Below, piece after piece: positions 1 through 8,361 of a DNA stretch of 64,000 nucleotides. Position 1 is the stretch's first letter. Each line of letters starts with the position of its first letter. The position numbers and the translations under genes were made by a program. The notes below the pieces were generated by a model, which searched no databases, was not told the DNA's origin, and worked only from the letters and a program-made list of their open reading frames with translations. Origin of the DNA: JAICYJ01 sp035695105 (GTDB taxonomy: Bacteria; Actinomycetota; Thermoleophilia; Gaiellales; JAICJC01); the NCBI GenBank assembly GCA_035695105.1, contig DASSEV010000048.1, positions 1 through 64,000 of the forward strand, written 5' to 3'.

Positions 1-4
1 GATA

Positions 5-33
5 TTGACCACCGGACAAGTGCGCGGCATACT
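5..33 (+). promoter_or_regulatory. trp operon promoter
   Basis: A -35 hexamer TTGACC (5-10) and a -10 hexamer CATACT (28-33) are separated by exactly 17 bp. Transcription would start near 40, a few bases before the leader-peptide ATG at 43, so the leader mRNA is almost leaderless. The call rests on consensus match and position. Nothing upstream of base 1 is visible. Confidence 0.6.
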
Positions 34-42
34 CCGCACACG

Positions 43-99
43 ATGGCGACGCAGCACAGCACCTGGTGGTGGACGACCGAGCGAGGTACGGCCCGCTAG
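43..99 (+). CDS. trpL: trp operon leader peptide
   Basis: This is an 18-codon open frame, MATQHSTWWWTTERGTAR, ending in TAG at 97-99, between the trp promoter and trpE. It has three consecutive Trp codons (TGG at 64-72), the signature of a ribosome-sensing attenuation leader. When charged tRNA-Trp is scarce the ribosome should stall on the WWW codons and change folding of the downstream leader RNA. The segment 81-87 (GCGAGGT), inside the 3' half of this frame, is perfectly complementary to 118-124 (ACCTCGC), just before the terminator hairpin. The peptide itself is not expected to function after synthesis. The reading frame and Trp codons are seen directly; the regulatory role is inferred from known trpL attenuators in enterobacteria and actinobacteria. 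Confidence 0.85.
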   Translation: MATQHSTWWWTTERGTAR

Positions 100-126
100 C
101 TGCGCCGCGGCATCCGCACCTCGCAC

Positions 127-160
127 AGGCCTTTCGCCGGATCCGGCGGAGGGCTTTTTT
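127..160 (+). terminator. trp attenuator (intrinsic terminator)
   Basis: A GC-rich stem pairs 129-140 with 143-154, with a core of CGCCGG / CCGGCG, three G.T or A-T pairs and an outer GCC / GGC. It is followed at once by six T residues (155-160). It lies between trpL and the trpE ATG (170), the position of a transcription attenuator. The only Shine-Dalgarno-like GGAGGG before trpE (148-153) is buried in the 3' arm and lies 16 nt from the ATG, so the hairpin may also affect translation. Confidence 0.85.
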
Positions 161-169
161 GTTGCCCAA

Positions 170-1497
170 ATGACCAACGACCGCATCATCCGAACGCTTC
201 CCGCAGACCTGCTGACGCCGGTCGGCGCCTACCTGCTCGTCCGCGAGGCGCTGGGCGCGCCGGCGTTCCTGCTCGAGTCAGTGGAGCGCGGCGAGCAGGT
301 CGGGCGCCACAGCTTCCTGTCGGCAGGCTGCGCGGTGACCGACTCGCTGGACGAGGCGGTCGCGTTCACCGCGTCCCGGCCGGGCCCCGGGCCGGGCGAG
401 CCGCCGTTCGTCGGCGGAGCGGTCGGCCACATTGCCTACGACTGGGTGTCCGAGCTCGAGCCGGTACCACTGCCTCCGGCCCATCCCGACGACGCGGCGC
501 TGCCGCGCATGCGGTTCATGCTCGCCGACTCGGTCGTCGCCTTCGACCACGTTCGCCGCACCGTCTCGCTGATCGGACCGGCGGCGGCCGTCGACCGCCT
601 CGCGGAGGTGCTGGCGACGCCCCCTGCCGCGGCGCCAGCGGAACCGGTCGCCGCCGGCGGCGTGCACGTGGAGACGACGCGCGAGCGCTACATGGCGGCG
701 GTGGAACGGGCGAAGGAGCACATCGCCGCGGGCGACGCCTTCCAGATCGTGCCGTCGCAGCGCATCCGGCGCGAGACCGCCGCGTCGCCCTTTGCGATCT
801 ACCGCGCGCTGCGGGCCGTGAACCCCTCGCCCTACATGTTCCTGCTGGACAACGGCGACTACCAGCTGGTCGGATCCTCGCCCGAGACGCACGTTCGCCT
901 GGACGTCGACCGCACGTGCGAGCTGCGGCCGATCGCCGGCACCCGCCCGCGGGGAGCGGACCGTGCGAGGGACGACGCGCTCGCCGATGAGCTGCTTCGC
1001 TCGGAGAAGGACCGGGCCGAGCACGTGATGCTCGTCGACCTGGCCCGCAACGACCTCGGCCGCGTGTGCACGCCCGGCACCGTCCGGGTGGTGCGATCGA
1101 TGCAGGTGGAGCGCTACTCGCACGTGATGCACATCGTCTCCAACGTCCACGGGCAGCTGCGCGACGGCGCCGATGCGGCGGCCCTGCTGCGTGCGACGTT
1201 CCCCGCCGGGACGCTCTCGGGCGCGCCCAAGGTGCGGGCGATGCAGATCATCTCCGAGCTCGAGGGGCGCCGGCGCGGGGTCTACGGCGGTGCGGTCGGC
1301 TATCTCGGCTTCGGCGGCGACATGGATACCTGCATCGCCATCCGCACGATCGCCATGCGCGACGGCGTCGCGTACCTGCAGGCGGGGGCCGGCATCGTGG
1401 CAGACTCCGATCCGGCGGAGGAACACCAGGAGTGCGTGAACAAGCTGGCCGCGCTGGGGGCGGCCATCGACCAGGCCGAGACAGGGGTGTACGGGCG

Positions 1498-1501
<4 letters not shown>
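170..1501 (+). CDS. trpE: anthranilate synthase component I
   Basis: This 443-residue protein converts chorismate to anthranilate using ammonia supplied by the TrpG glutaminase, the first committed step to tryptophan. Near residues 29-32 it has the LLES motif of the Trp feedback-inhibition site, so enzyme activity is probably feedback-controlled in addition to attenuation. The C-terminal chorismate-binding domain shows SGAPKVRAM, a GGAVGYLGFGGDMDT stretch and QAGAGIVADSDP, all typical of active TrpE. The ATG at 170 is the first start after the attenuator; reading further upstream in frame would pass through the leader and terminator. The stop TGA overlaps the trpG GTG by 4 bp, suggesting coupled synthesis of the two subunits. 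Confidence 0.95.
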
Positions 1502-2066
<565 letters not shown>

Positions 2067-2070
<4 letters not shown>

Positions 2071-3095
2071 TCGACGTCGCCATCAGGACGCTGACCGAGC
2101 GCCGCGACCTGCTCGGGGAGGAGGCCCACGCGGCCATGATGCAGGTGATGAGCGGCGAGGCGTCGCCCGCCCAGATCGCCGGCTTCCTGATAGCGCTGCG
2201 CATGAAGGGCGAGACGGTCGAGGAGATCACCGGCTGCGCGCGGGCGATGCGGGCACACGTCACTCCGGCGGTGCCGCGGCACGACACGCTCGTCGACACC
2301 GCCGGCACGGGCGGGGACGGGGCGCACACCTTCAACATCTCGACCTCCGCGGCCCTGGTGGCGGCGGCAGGGGGTGCGTACGTCGCCAAGCACGGCAACA
2401 GGGCCGTCTCCTCCCGCAGCGGTTCGGCCGACGTGCTGGAGGCGCTCGGCGTGCGGATCGACCTGACGCCGGGGGACGTCGCCGACTGCATCGACGAGGT
2501 CGGCTTCGGGTTCATGTTCGCCCAGGCGCACCACCCGGCCATGCGCCACGCCGGGCCGGTGCGCCGGGAGCTGGGCGTGCGGACGGTGTTCAACCTGCTC
2601 GGGCCGCTCACCAATCCGGCCGGCGCGAGGCGTCAGGTGGTCGGGGTCTACGCGCCGGAGCTGGTCGAGCCGATCGCCCTGGCGCTCGCGAGCCTGGGCT
2701 GCGAGCACGCGCTGGTGGCGCACGGCGCCGGCGGGCTCGACGAGCTGACGCCGACCGGCGAGAACCTGGTTGCCGAGGTGCGCGACGGCGACGTCACCAC
2801 CTCGAGCGTCGACCCCCGGGAGTTCGGCGCAGGGCCCGGCACGCCGGAGGACCTCGGCGGCGGTGACGCGCGTGACAACGCCGCGATCATCCGCACCGTG
2901 TTCGACGGCGAGACGGGGCCGCGGAGGGATGCCGTGATCCTGAACAGCGGCGCCGCGCTCTATGTGGCCGGCGTCGCCGATTCGCTCGAGGCAGGTGTCT
3001 ACACGGCGCGGGACGCCATCGACGACGGGCGCGCCGCCGCCACGCTGGAGCGGCTGATCGCCTTCACGAACGAGCGTGCGGAGGCGGGACCGTGA
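2067..3095 (+). CDS. trpD: anthranilate phosphoribosyltransferase
   Basis: A 342-residue enzyme that transfers phosphoribose from PRPP to anthranilate. The glycine-rich DTAGTGGDG segment and the following NISTSAA and KHGNRAVSS stretches form the PRPP and metal site of the family. Length matches stand-alone TrpD; it is not fused to TrpG as in enterobacteria. The ATG lies inside the trpG stop (ATGA) and the gene ends in GTGA with trpC, so it sits in a tightly coupled translational chain. Confidence 0.95.
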
Positions 3096-3820
3096 GCGGC
3101 TACCTGGCGCGCATCGGCGGCGACGTGCGCCGCGACGCGCCCGATCCCACGCGCGGGTTCGCCGATGCCCTGCGGACCGGCCCCGGCGTCGCGGTGATCG
3201 CCGAGGTCAAGCGCAGCTCGCCATCCCAGGGGGAGATCGCCCGGGATGCCGACATCCCGGGCACGGCGGTCGGCTACGAGACGGGAGGGGCCTCCTGCCT
3301 TTCGGTGCTGTGTGCGGAGCGCGACTTCGGCGGATCGCTCGAGCACCTGACGGCGGCGCGCGAGGCCGTATCGATCCCGGCGATCGCGAAGGACTTCACG
3401 GTGTTTCCCGAGCAGGTGGCGCGGCAGCGGCTGGCCGGCGCCGACGCGATCCTCGTCATCCTGGCCATGGTCACCGACGACGAGGCACGCCGGCTGATCC
3501 AGACGGCGTCCCTGCTCGGGATGGACGCGCTGGTCGAGACCCACGACCGGCAGGAGGTGGAGCGGGCGCTGGCACTGGAGGCACGGGTGGTTGGCGTCAA
3601 CGCCCGCGACCTCGAGACGCTGGACATCGACCGCGACCGGCAGCTCGACCTGCTCGCCGGACTGCCGGCGGACGTGGTGCGCGTTGCCGAGTCCGGCATC
3701 GGATCACGCGCCGACGTCGAGGCGGCACGCGATGCCGGTGCCGACGCGGTTCTGGTGGGGACGGCGCTGATGCGCGAGCCCGGCCTGCTGGCCGACCTGG
3801 TCGGGGTGCCGCGTGGCTGA
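3092..3820 (+). CDS. trpC: indole-3-glycerol phosphate synthase
   Basis: A 242-residue TIM barrel that closes the indole ring from carboxyphenylaminodeoxyribulose phosphate. Visible signatures are AEVKRSSPSQG near the N terminus, KDFTV, GVNARDLETL and AESGIGS. It starts with GTG in a 4-bp overlap with trpD. TrpC and TrpF are separate genes here, unlike the enterobacterial fusion. The stop overlaps the start of trpF by 8 bp. Confidence 0.95.
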   Translation: MSGYLARIGGDVRRDAPDPTRGFADALRTGPGVAVIAEVKRSSPSQGEIARDADIPGTAVGYETGGASCLSVLCAERDFGGSLEHLTAAREAVSIPAIAKDFTVFPEQVARQRLAGADAILVILAMVTDDEARRLIQTASLLGMDALVETHDRQEVERALALEARVVGVNARDLETLDIDRDRQLDLLAGLPADVVRVAESGIGSRADVEAARDAGADAVLVGTALMREPGLLADLVGVPRG

Positions 3821-4385
3821 CGTGCTGGTCAAGATCTGCGGCATGACGCGGGCTGAGGACGTCGAGGCGGCAGCCGCGGCCGGCGCCGGCGCGGTCGGCT
3901 TCATCGTCGTGCCGGACAGCCCGCGCGGGATCTCGTTCGAGGCCGCGAAGCGGCTGGCAGCCGCGGCGCCCGAAGAGGTGCGCACGGTGGCGGTGTACGC
4001 GGACGCCCATCCGGATCCCGAGGCGTGGGAGCACTTCGACCTGGTGCAGGTGTACGGAATGACCGGGCCCGTTCCCGAGCGAACGATCGTGGGCACGCGC
4101 GGAACGCCGCCCGGCCTGCTTCCCGACGGCGTGCCGCTGCTGCTGGATCTGGCACGCGACTCGACTCCGGACGAGGCGGCGCTGCAGATGCACTGGCGGG
4201 ACGCGGCATCCGTGCGGGCGCCGGTCATCCTCGCCGGCAGCCTGACACCCGGGAACGTCGCAGAGGCCGTCCGCACCGCACGCCCCTGGGCCGTGGACAC
4301 GGCGCGAGGCGTCGAGACGGCCCCGGGCATCAAGGACCACGAGCTGATGCGGGCGTTCGTCCGCAACGCCAAGGAGGCAGCATGA
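3813..4385 (+). CDS. trpF: phosphoribosylanthranilate isomerase
   Basis: A 190-residue TIM-barrel isomerase acting between TrpD and TrpC. The N terminus VLVKICGMTR holds the catalytic Cys, and the C-terminal VDTARGVETAPGIKD holds the catalytic Asp and phosphate-binding residues. The GTG start sits 8 bp inside trpC. Some actinobacteria lack trpF and use the dual-function PriA instead; its presence here gives a self-contained tryptophan pathway. The stop overlaps trpB (ATGA). Confidence 0.93.
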   Translation: MADVLVKICGMTRAEDVEAAAAAGAGAVGFIVVPDSPRGISFEAAKRLAAAAPEEVRTVAVYADAHPDPEAWEHFDLVQVYGMTGPVPERTIVGTRGTPPGLLPDGVPLLLDLARDSTPDEAALQMHWRDAASVRAPVILAGSLTPGNVAEAVRTARPWAVDTARGVETAPGIKDHELMRAFVRNAKEAA

Positions 4386-5554
4386 GCACTGCACCAGACG
4401 AACGGGGCCGCTTCGGGCAGTTCGGCGGACGGTTCGTCCCCGAGACGGTGATGGGCGCCCTGGACGAGCTGCTCGACGCCTGGACGGCGGCCTGGGACGA
4501 CCCGGCGTTCCACGCGGAGCTCGACCGCCTCGCGCGCGACTACGTCGGACGGCCGTCGCCGCTCTACCGCGCGGAGCGGCTGGAGGAGCTGGCGAACGGC
4601 GCTCGCATCTACCTCAAGCGCGAGGACCTGAACCACACGGGCGCGCACAAGATCAACAACGCCGTCGGCCAGGCGCTGCTCGCCCTGCGGCTCGGCAAGC
4701 GGCGGATCGTGGCCGAGACCGGCGCCGGCCAGCACGGCGTGGCAAGCGCCACCGTGTGCGCGCGGTTCGGCCTCGACTGCCACGTCTACATGGGCGAGGC
4801 GGACATCCGCCGGCAGCATCCCAACGTGGTGCGGATGGGCATGCTCGGGGCCGAGGTGATCCCCGTGTCCGCGGGCGCCGGCACGTTGAAGGATGCGATG
4901 AACGAGGCGATCCGCGACTGGATCACCAACGTCGAGGACACGCACTACCTGATCGGCTCCGCCGCCGGCCCCCACCCCTACCCGCTGCTCGTGCGGGAGC
5001 TGCAGTCGGTGATCGGGCGGGAGGCGCGCGAGCAGGTGCTCGCGGCGGAGGGGCGGCTGCCCGACCTTGTCGTTGCCTGCGTCGGCGGCGGCTCCAACGC
5101 GATCGGCCTCTTCCACCCGTTCGTGGACGACGCGGACGTGCGCCTGCTCGGAGCGGAGGCGGGCGGCGATGCGTCGGGGACGGCGGCGACCCTGTCCGAG
5201 GGGCGCGTCTCGGTGCTGCACGGCTCGAAGAGCTACGTGCTGGCCGATGCCGACGGGCAGGTGCTCGAGACGCACTCGATCTCGGCCGGACTGGACTATC
5301 CAGGCGTCGGTCCCGAGCACTCGTGGCTGAAGGACACGGGTCGGGCCGAGTACGCGCCGGTCACGGACGAGCAGGCGCTCGAGGCCTTCGACGTGGTCTG
5401 CAGGCGCGAGGGGATCATCCCGGCGCTCGAGTCCTCCCACGCGATCTGGCTGGCGCTGCAGCGGGCGCAGCCGGGGCAGGTGATCGTGGTGGGGCTGTCC
5501 GGACGGGGCGACAAGGACGTCGACGCGGTCGAGGCGCGGCGGGCGGGCGCATGA
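4382..5554 (+). CDS. trpB: tryptophan synthase beta chain
   Basis: A 390-residue PLP enzyme joining indole and serine to give tryptophan. It begins with the typical GQFGGRFVPETVM. The PLP lysine is in HTGAHKINNA, the catalytic Glu region in AETGAGQHGVA, and the phosphate loop is GGGSNAIG. Length and motifs match TrpB1, the form that pairs with TrpA. It overlaps trpF and trpA by 4 bp each. Confidence 0.96.
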   Translation: MSTAPDERGRFGQFGGRFVPETVMGALDELLDAWTAAWDDPAFHAELDRLARDYVGRPSPLYRAERLEELANGARIYLKREDLNHTGAHKINNAVGQALLALRLGKRRIVAETGAGQHGVASATVCARFGLDCHVYMGEADIRRQHPNVVRMGMLGAEVIPVSAGAGTLKDAMNEAIRDWITNVEDTHYLIGSAAGPHPYPLLVRELQSVIGREAREQVLAAEGRLPDLVVACVGGGSNAIGLFHPFVDDADVRLLGAEAGGDASGTAATLSEGRVSVLHGSKSYVLADADGQVLETHSISAGLDYPGVGPEHSWLKDTGRAEYAPVTDEQALEAFDVVCRREGIIPALESSHAIWLALQRAQPGQVIVVGLSGRGDKDVDAVEARRAGA

Positions 5555-6309
5555 GGCTGTCGACGCCCGCACTCGCGATCTACCTGATGGCGGACGACGA
5601 CGTGGTCGAACTGGCCGAGGCGGCGGTGCGCGGCGGCGCCACGGCGATCGAGCTCGGCATCCCATTCTCGGACCCGCTCGCCGACGGCCCGACCATCCAG
5701 CGCGCCGGGCAGCGCGCGCTCCGGCACGGGATCACGATGTCGCGGGCGCTCTCACTGCTGAGCGAGATCCGCCGGCGCGTGGACGTGCCGCTGATCCCGA
5801 TGACGTACGCCGGCCCGGTGCTCGCGCACGGCGAGCGGCGGTTCTGCGAGGACGCGGCGCGCGCGGGCGCGAACGGGGTGATCGTGCCCGACCTGCCCTA
5901 CGACGAGGCGGGGGAGCTGCTCGCCGGCTGCCGGAGCAACGGGCTCGACCTGATCCCGCTGCTCGCCCCGACCAGCCGGGAGGACAGGATCGCGGCCGCC
6001 TGTGCGGGCGCCGGTGGGTTCGTGTACATCGTGTCGGTTGCTGGGATCACGGGATCGCGGGACTCGCTATCCGACCGGGTCGGCCCGCTGATCCAGCGCG
6101 TGCGGCTCCACACCGACCTGCCGCTGCTGGTGGGGTTCGGGATCGCGGGCGGCGCGGCGGCGCGGGCGGCGCTGGATGCGGACGCCGACGGCGTGGTGAT
6201 CGGCTCGAAGGCGATCGAGGTGGCCGAGTCGGAGGGAGCGCCCGGGCTCGAGCGGTTCGTCCGCGAGGTATCTGCGGCGCTCAACCACGCGCCAATCGCC
6301 AGACGTTAG
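5551..6309 (+). CDS. trpA: tryptophan synthase alpha chain
   Basis: A 252-residue TIM barrel that splits indole-3-glycerol phosphate and tunnels indole to TrpB. The catalytic Glu and Asp lie in IELGIPFSDPLADGP, and the phosphate-binding GFGIAGG and VIGSKAIE are present. The N terminus is slightly divergent (ALAIYLMADDD where many family members have a PFLTAGDP-like stretch). It is the last gene of the operon. Its TAG stop (6307-6309) also forms the first three bases of the predicted -10 of the next gene. Confidence 0.95.
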   Translation: MRLSTPALAIYLMADDDVVELAEAAVRGGATAIELGIPFSDPLADGPTIQRAGQRALRHGITMSRALSLLSEIRRRVDVPLIPMTYAGPVLAHGERRFCEDAARAGANGVIVPDLPYDEAGELLAGCRSNGLDLIPLLAPTSREDRIAAACAGAGGFVYIVSVAGITGSRDSLSDRVGPLIQRVRLHTDLPLLVGFGIAGGAAARAALDADADGVVIGSKAIEVAESEGAPGLERFVREVSAALNHAPIARR

Positions 6310-6312
6310 GCT
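6307..6312 (+). promoter_or_regulatory. leaderless -10 element overlapping trpA stop
   Basis: TAGGCT matches the actinobacterial -10 TANNNT and lies 6 nt before the ATG at 6319, so transcription would start at or next to the start codon. The TAG is also the trpA stop codon. No convincing -35 is seen. This would let the two-component system be expressed independently of the attenuated trp mRNA. Confidence 0.5.
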
Positions 6313-6318
6313 TTCGTA

Positions 6319-6993
6319 ATGCGTGTGCTCGTAGTGGAGGACGATCAGCCGCTCGTCCGCATCATGACCAAGTCGCTGGAGTCGAACGGGTTCGAGGTGA
6401 TCTCGGCCTTCGACGGCGAGGAGGGCCTGCGCGCGGCGCACGACGAGCGCCCGGAGGCGATCGTGCTCGACCTGCAGCTCCCGAAGATGAACGGCACGGA
6501 CCTCTGCAGGCGGCTGCGGTCGGAGGGCAACAGCGTGCCCATCATCATGCTGACGGCGCGCAGCGCGGTGCCCGATCGCATCTCGGGGCTGGACGCGGGC
6601 GCGGACGACTACCTTGTCAAGCCGTTCTCGCTGGGCGAGCTGGCGGCGCGCCTGCGCGCGCTGGGCAGGCGCGGCCGGTCGACGCCGCGGGTGATCGAGG
6701 CGGGGCCGCTGGAGCTGGACACGGGCGCGCGCGAGGCGCGGGTGAACGGGCAGCCGGTAGAGCTGACCGGCACCGAGTTCGCGCTGCTCGAGTACCTGAT
6801 GCAGAACGCGGGTCAGGTTCTGTCGCGCGACCAGCTGCGCGAGGAGGTCTGGGGCGAGGGCTTCGAGCCGGCGTCGAACGTCGTCGACATCTACGTCCAC
6901 TACGTCCGCCGGAAGCTGAAGGCGGCCGGGTTGGAGGCCGATCCGATCCGCACGGTGCGAGGTCTCGGCTATGCATTCCGCCGCGGGGATTGA
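6319..6993 (+). CDS. OmpR/PhoB-family response regulator
   Basis: A 224-residue regulator with an N-terminal receiver domain (about residues 1-115) and a C-terminal winged-helix DNA-binding domain (about 125-222). The receiver shows the acidic pair in VVEDDQ, the phospho-acceptor Asp in IVLDLQLPKMNG, the Thr/Ala switch in MLTARSA and the Lys in LVKPFS. The effector shows LTGTEFALLEYL and VRGLGYAF, typical of the family. It overlaps the downstream histidine kinase by 23 bp, so the two form a cognate pair. The controlled genes cannot be read from the sequence. No Shine-Dalgarno is present; translation is probably leaderless. Confidence 0.92.
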   Translation: MRVLVVEDDQPLVRIMTKSLESNGFEVISAFDGEEGLRAAHDERPEAIVLDLQLPKMNGTDLCRRLRSEGNSVPIIMLTARSAVPDRISGLDAGADDYLVKPFSLGELAARLRALGRRGRSTPRVIEAGPLELDTGAREARVNGQPVELTGTEFALLEYLMQNAGQVLSRDQLREEVWGEGFEPASNVVDIYVHYVRRKLKAAGLEADPIRTVRGLGYAFRRGD

Positions 6994-8230
6994 GGATCGC
7001 CTCTTCACGCCCGCACGCATCAGGCTGACCGCCTGGTACGTGAGCGTGCTGGCGGCGGTGCTGATCGTGCTCGGCACCGCGCTGTACGTGGTCGTTCGCG
7101 AGCAGCTGCTGAAGGGCGTCGACGACGGCCTGCGGCTGGTCGCCGAGCGCGCCGCCGAGCAGTGGGCCAACAGCGGCCACATCGACGCGCTGGCTCTCAG
7201 CACAGGCCCATACACGGTGAACTGGACGGCTGACCCGACGCAGGTGACGTTGACCCGAGGCGCGGGCGGGCAGTACCACTACGACCGCGCATCCATGCTG
7301 GCGGCCATGCAGCACGGGCATGACCTGCGGTCGGTCGGCGGCTCGGGAGACCGCCAGCGGATCTACTCCGTGCGGGTGACTGTCGGAACCGGCCTGACGC
7401 GGCAGATGGCGCTGATCCAGGTCGCGAGATCGACCGAGCCTGAGCACGAGGCGCTCAGCAAGCTGCTGGCAGGACTCCTGATCGGCGGCCTGGGGGGCCT
7501 GGTGCTGGCCGGGGTGGGTGGGTGGTGGCTCGCGGGCAAGTCGCTGCAGCCGGTGCAGACCGCGTTCGACCGGCAGCACGCCTTCGTCGCCGACGCGTCG
7601 CACGAGCTGCGCACGCCGCTCGCGGTGATCCGTGCCAACGCCGAGTTCCTGCAGGCCGAGCAGCCCGAGAACGCCGAGGTGCACGAGATCATCGGCGAGA
7701 CCGACCGCCTGTCATCGCTGGTCGATGCGCTGCTCGCCGTTGCCCGCGACGACGACAGCGCCCGGGCCGATCACGTCCAGGTCGACCTGAGCGATGTGGT
7801 GGGCGCCACCGTCGCCGCTATGAAGCCGCTCGCGGAGGAGCACGGCCTCGAGCTGACGCATGCGGAGCCGGCGACGATGATGGTGCTCGGTGACCGCGAC
7901 CAGCTGCGGCAGGTGCTCGTCATCCTGCTCGACAACGCCATCCGCTACACGCCGGAGGGAGGGCGCGTCCACGTGCAGGCGCGGCCGGACGGGCGGGAGG
8001 CGCTGCTGACGGTGCACGACACCGGCGTCGGCATCCCGGCCGACGCGCTGGAGCGGGTGTTCGAGCGCTTCTACCGCGGCGATGACGCGCGGAACCGGCA
8101 GTCCGGCGGGGTCGGGCTTGGCCTGGCGATCGCGCGCGAGCTGGTCACGCGCCATGAGGGCAAGATCTCCGTCACCAGCACCGAGGGCGCCGGCAGCACG
8201 TTCGAGATCCGGCTCCCGCTGGGCGCCTGA
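6971..8230 (+). CDS. sensor histidine kinase
   Basis: A 419-residue membrane sensor kinase. A transmembrane helix near residues 18-43 is followed by an extracytoplasmic domain of about 110 residues, a second helix near 160-185, then the catalytic core. The H-box is FVADASHELRTPLAVIRAN, the N-box ILLDNAIRYTPEGG, and the G-boxes are DTGVGIPAD and GVGLGLAIARELV, so it looks enzymatically intact. I see no clear HAMP domain between the second helix and the dimerisation domain. The ligand is unknown. The start overlaps the regulator by 23 bp, the usual arrangement of a cognate two-component pair. Confidence 0.9.
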   Translation: MHSAAGIEDRLFTPARIRLTAWYVSVLAAVLIVLGTALYVVVREQLLKGVDDGLRLVAERAAEQWANSGHIDALALSTGPYTVNWTADPTQVTLTRGAGGQYHYDRASMLAAMQHGHDLRSVGGSGDRQRIYSVRVTVGTGLTRQMALIQVARSTEPEHEALSKLLAGLLIGGLGGLVLAGVGGWWLAGKSLQPVQTAFDRQHAFVADASHELRTPLAVIRANAEFLQAEQPENAEVHEIIGETDRLSSLVDALLAVARDDDSARADHVQVDLSDVVGATVAAMKPLAEEHGLELTHAEPATMMVLGDRDQLRQVLVILLDNAIRYTPEGGRVHVQARPDGREALLTVHDTGVGIPADALERVFERFYRGDDARNRQSGGVGLGLAIARELVTRHEGKISVTSTEGAGSTFEIRLPLGA

Positions 8231-8267
8231 GCCCGCGCCCGCGGGATGCGTCACGAACCGAGACCAA

Positions 8268-8280
8268 CACCCGTCGGGTG
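8268..8280. repeat. 13-bp palindrome after the kinase gene
   Basis: CACCCGTCGGGTG is a perfect inverted repeat (6-bp arms around a single T) 38 bp after the kinase stop. It may be a T-less terminator stem for the two-component operon or part of the regulatory region of the carboxylase operon. There is no U-tract. Confidence 0.35.
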
Positions 8281-8303
8281 GGCGTGGAGTTTCATTGCGG
8301 TGC

Positions 8304-8331
8304 TGTGACCTGTCGTCACGGTTCCGTCACA
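8304..8331. promoter_or_regulatory. candidate operator upstream of leucine-degradation operon
   Basis: GTGAC (8305-8309) and GTCAC (8315-8319) form a 5-5-5 inverted repeat. A further GTCAC (8326-8330) lies 11 bp on, about one helical turn, giving an outer TGTGAC...GTCACA pair as well. The block sits just upstream of the predicted -10 TAGATT (8347-8352), a good position for a repressor or activator. It resembles a CRP-type TGTGA...TCACA site, but the spacing is off by one. The regulator is unknown. Confidence 0.4.
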
Positions 8332-8346
8332 GGCCGGAGCGCGGGG

Positions 8347-8352
8347 TAGATT
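8347..8352 (+). promoter_or_regulatory. -10 element of the carboxylase operon
   Basis: TAGATT matches TANNNT and lies 9 nt before the ATG at 8362, predicting a leaderless or nearly leaderless mRNA. No Shine-Dalgarno is present before the ATG. Confidence 0.45.
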
Positions 8353-8361
8353 GCCGCTCGG

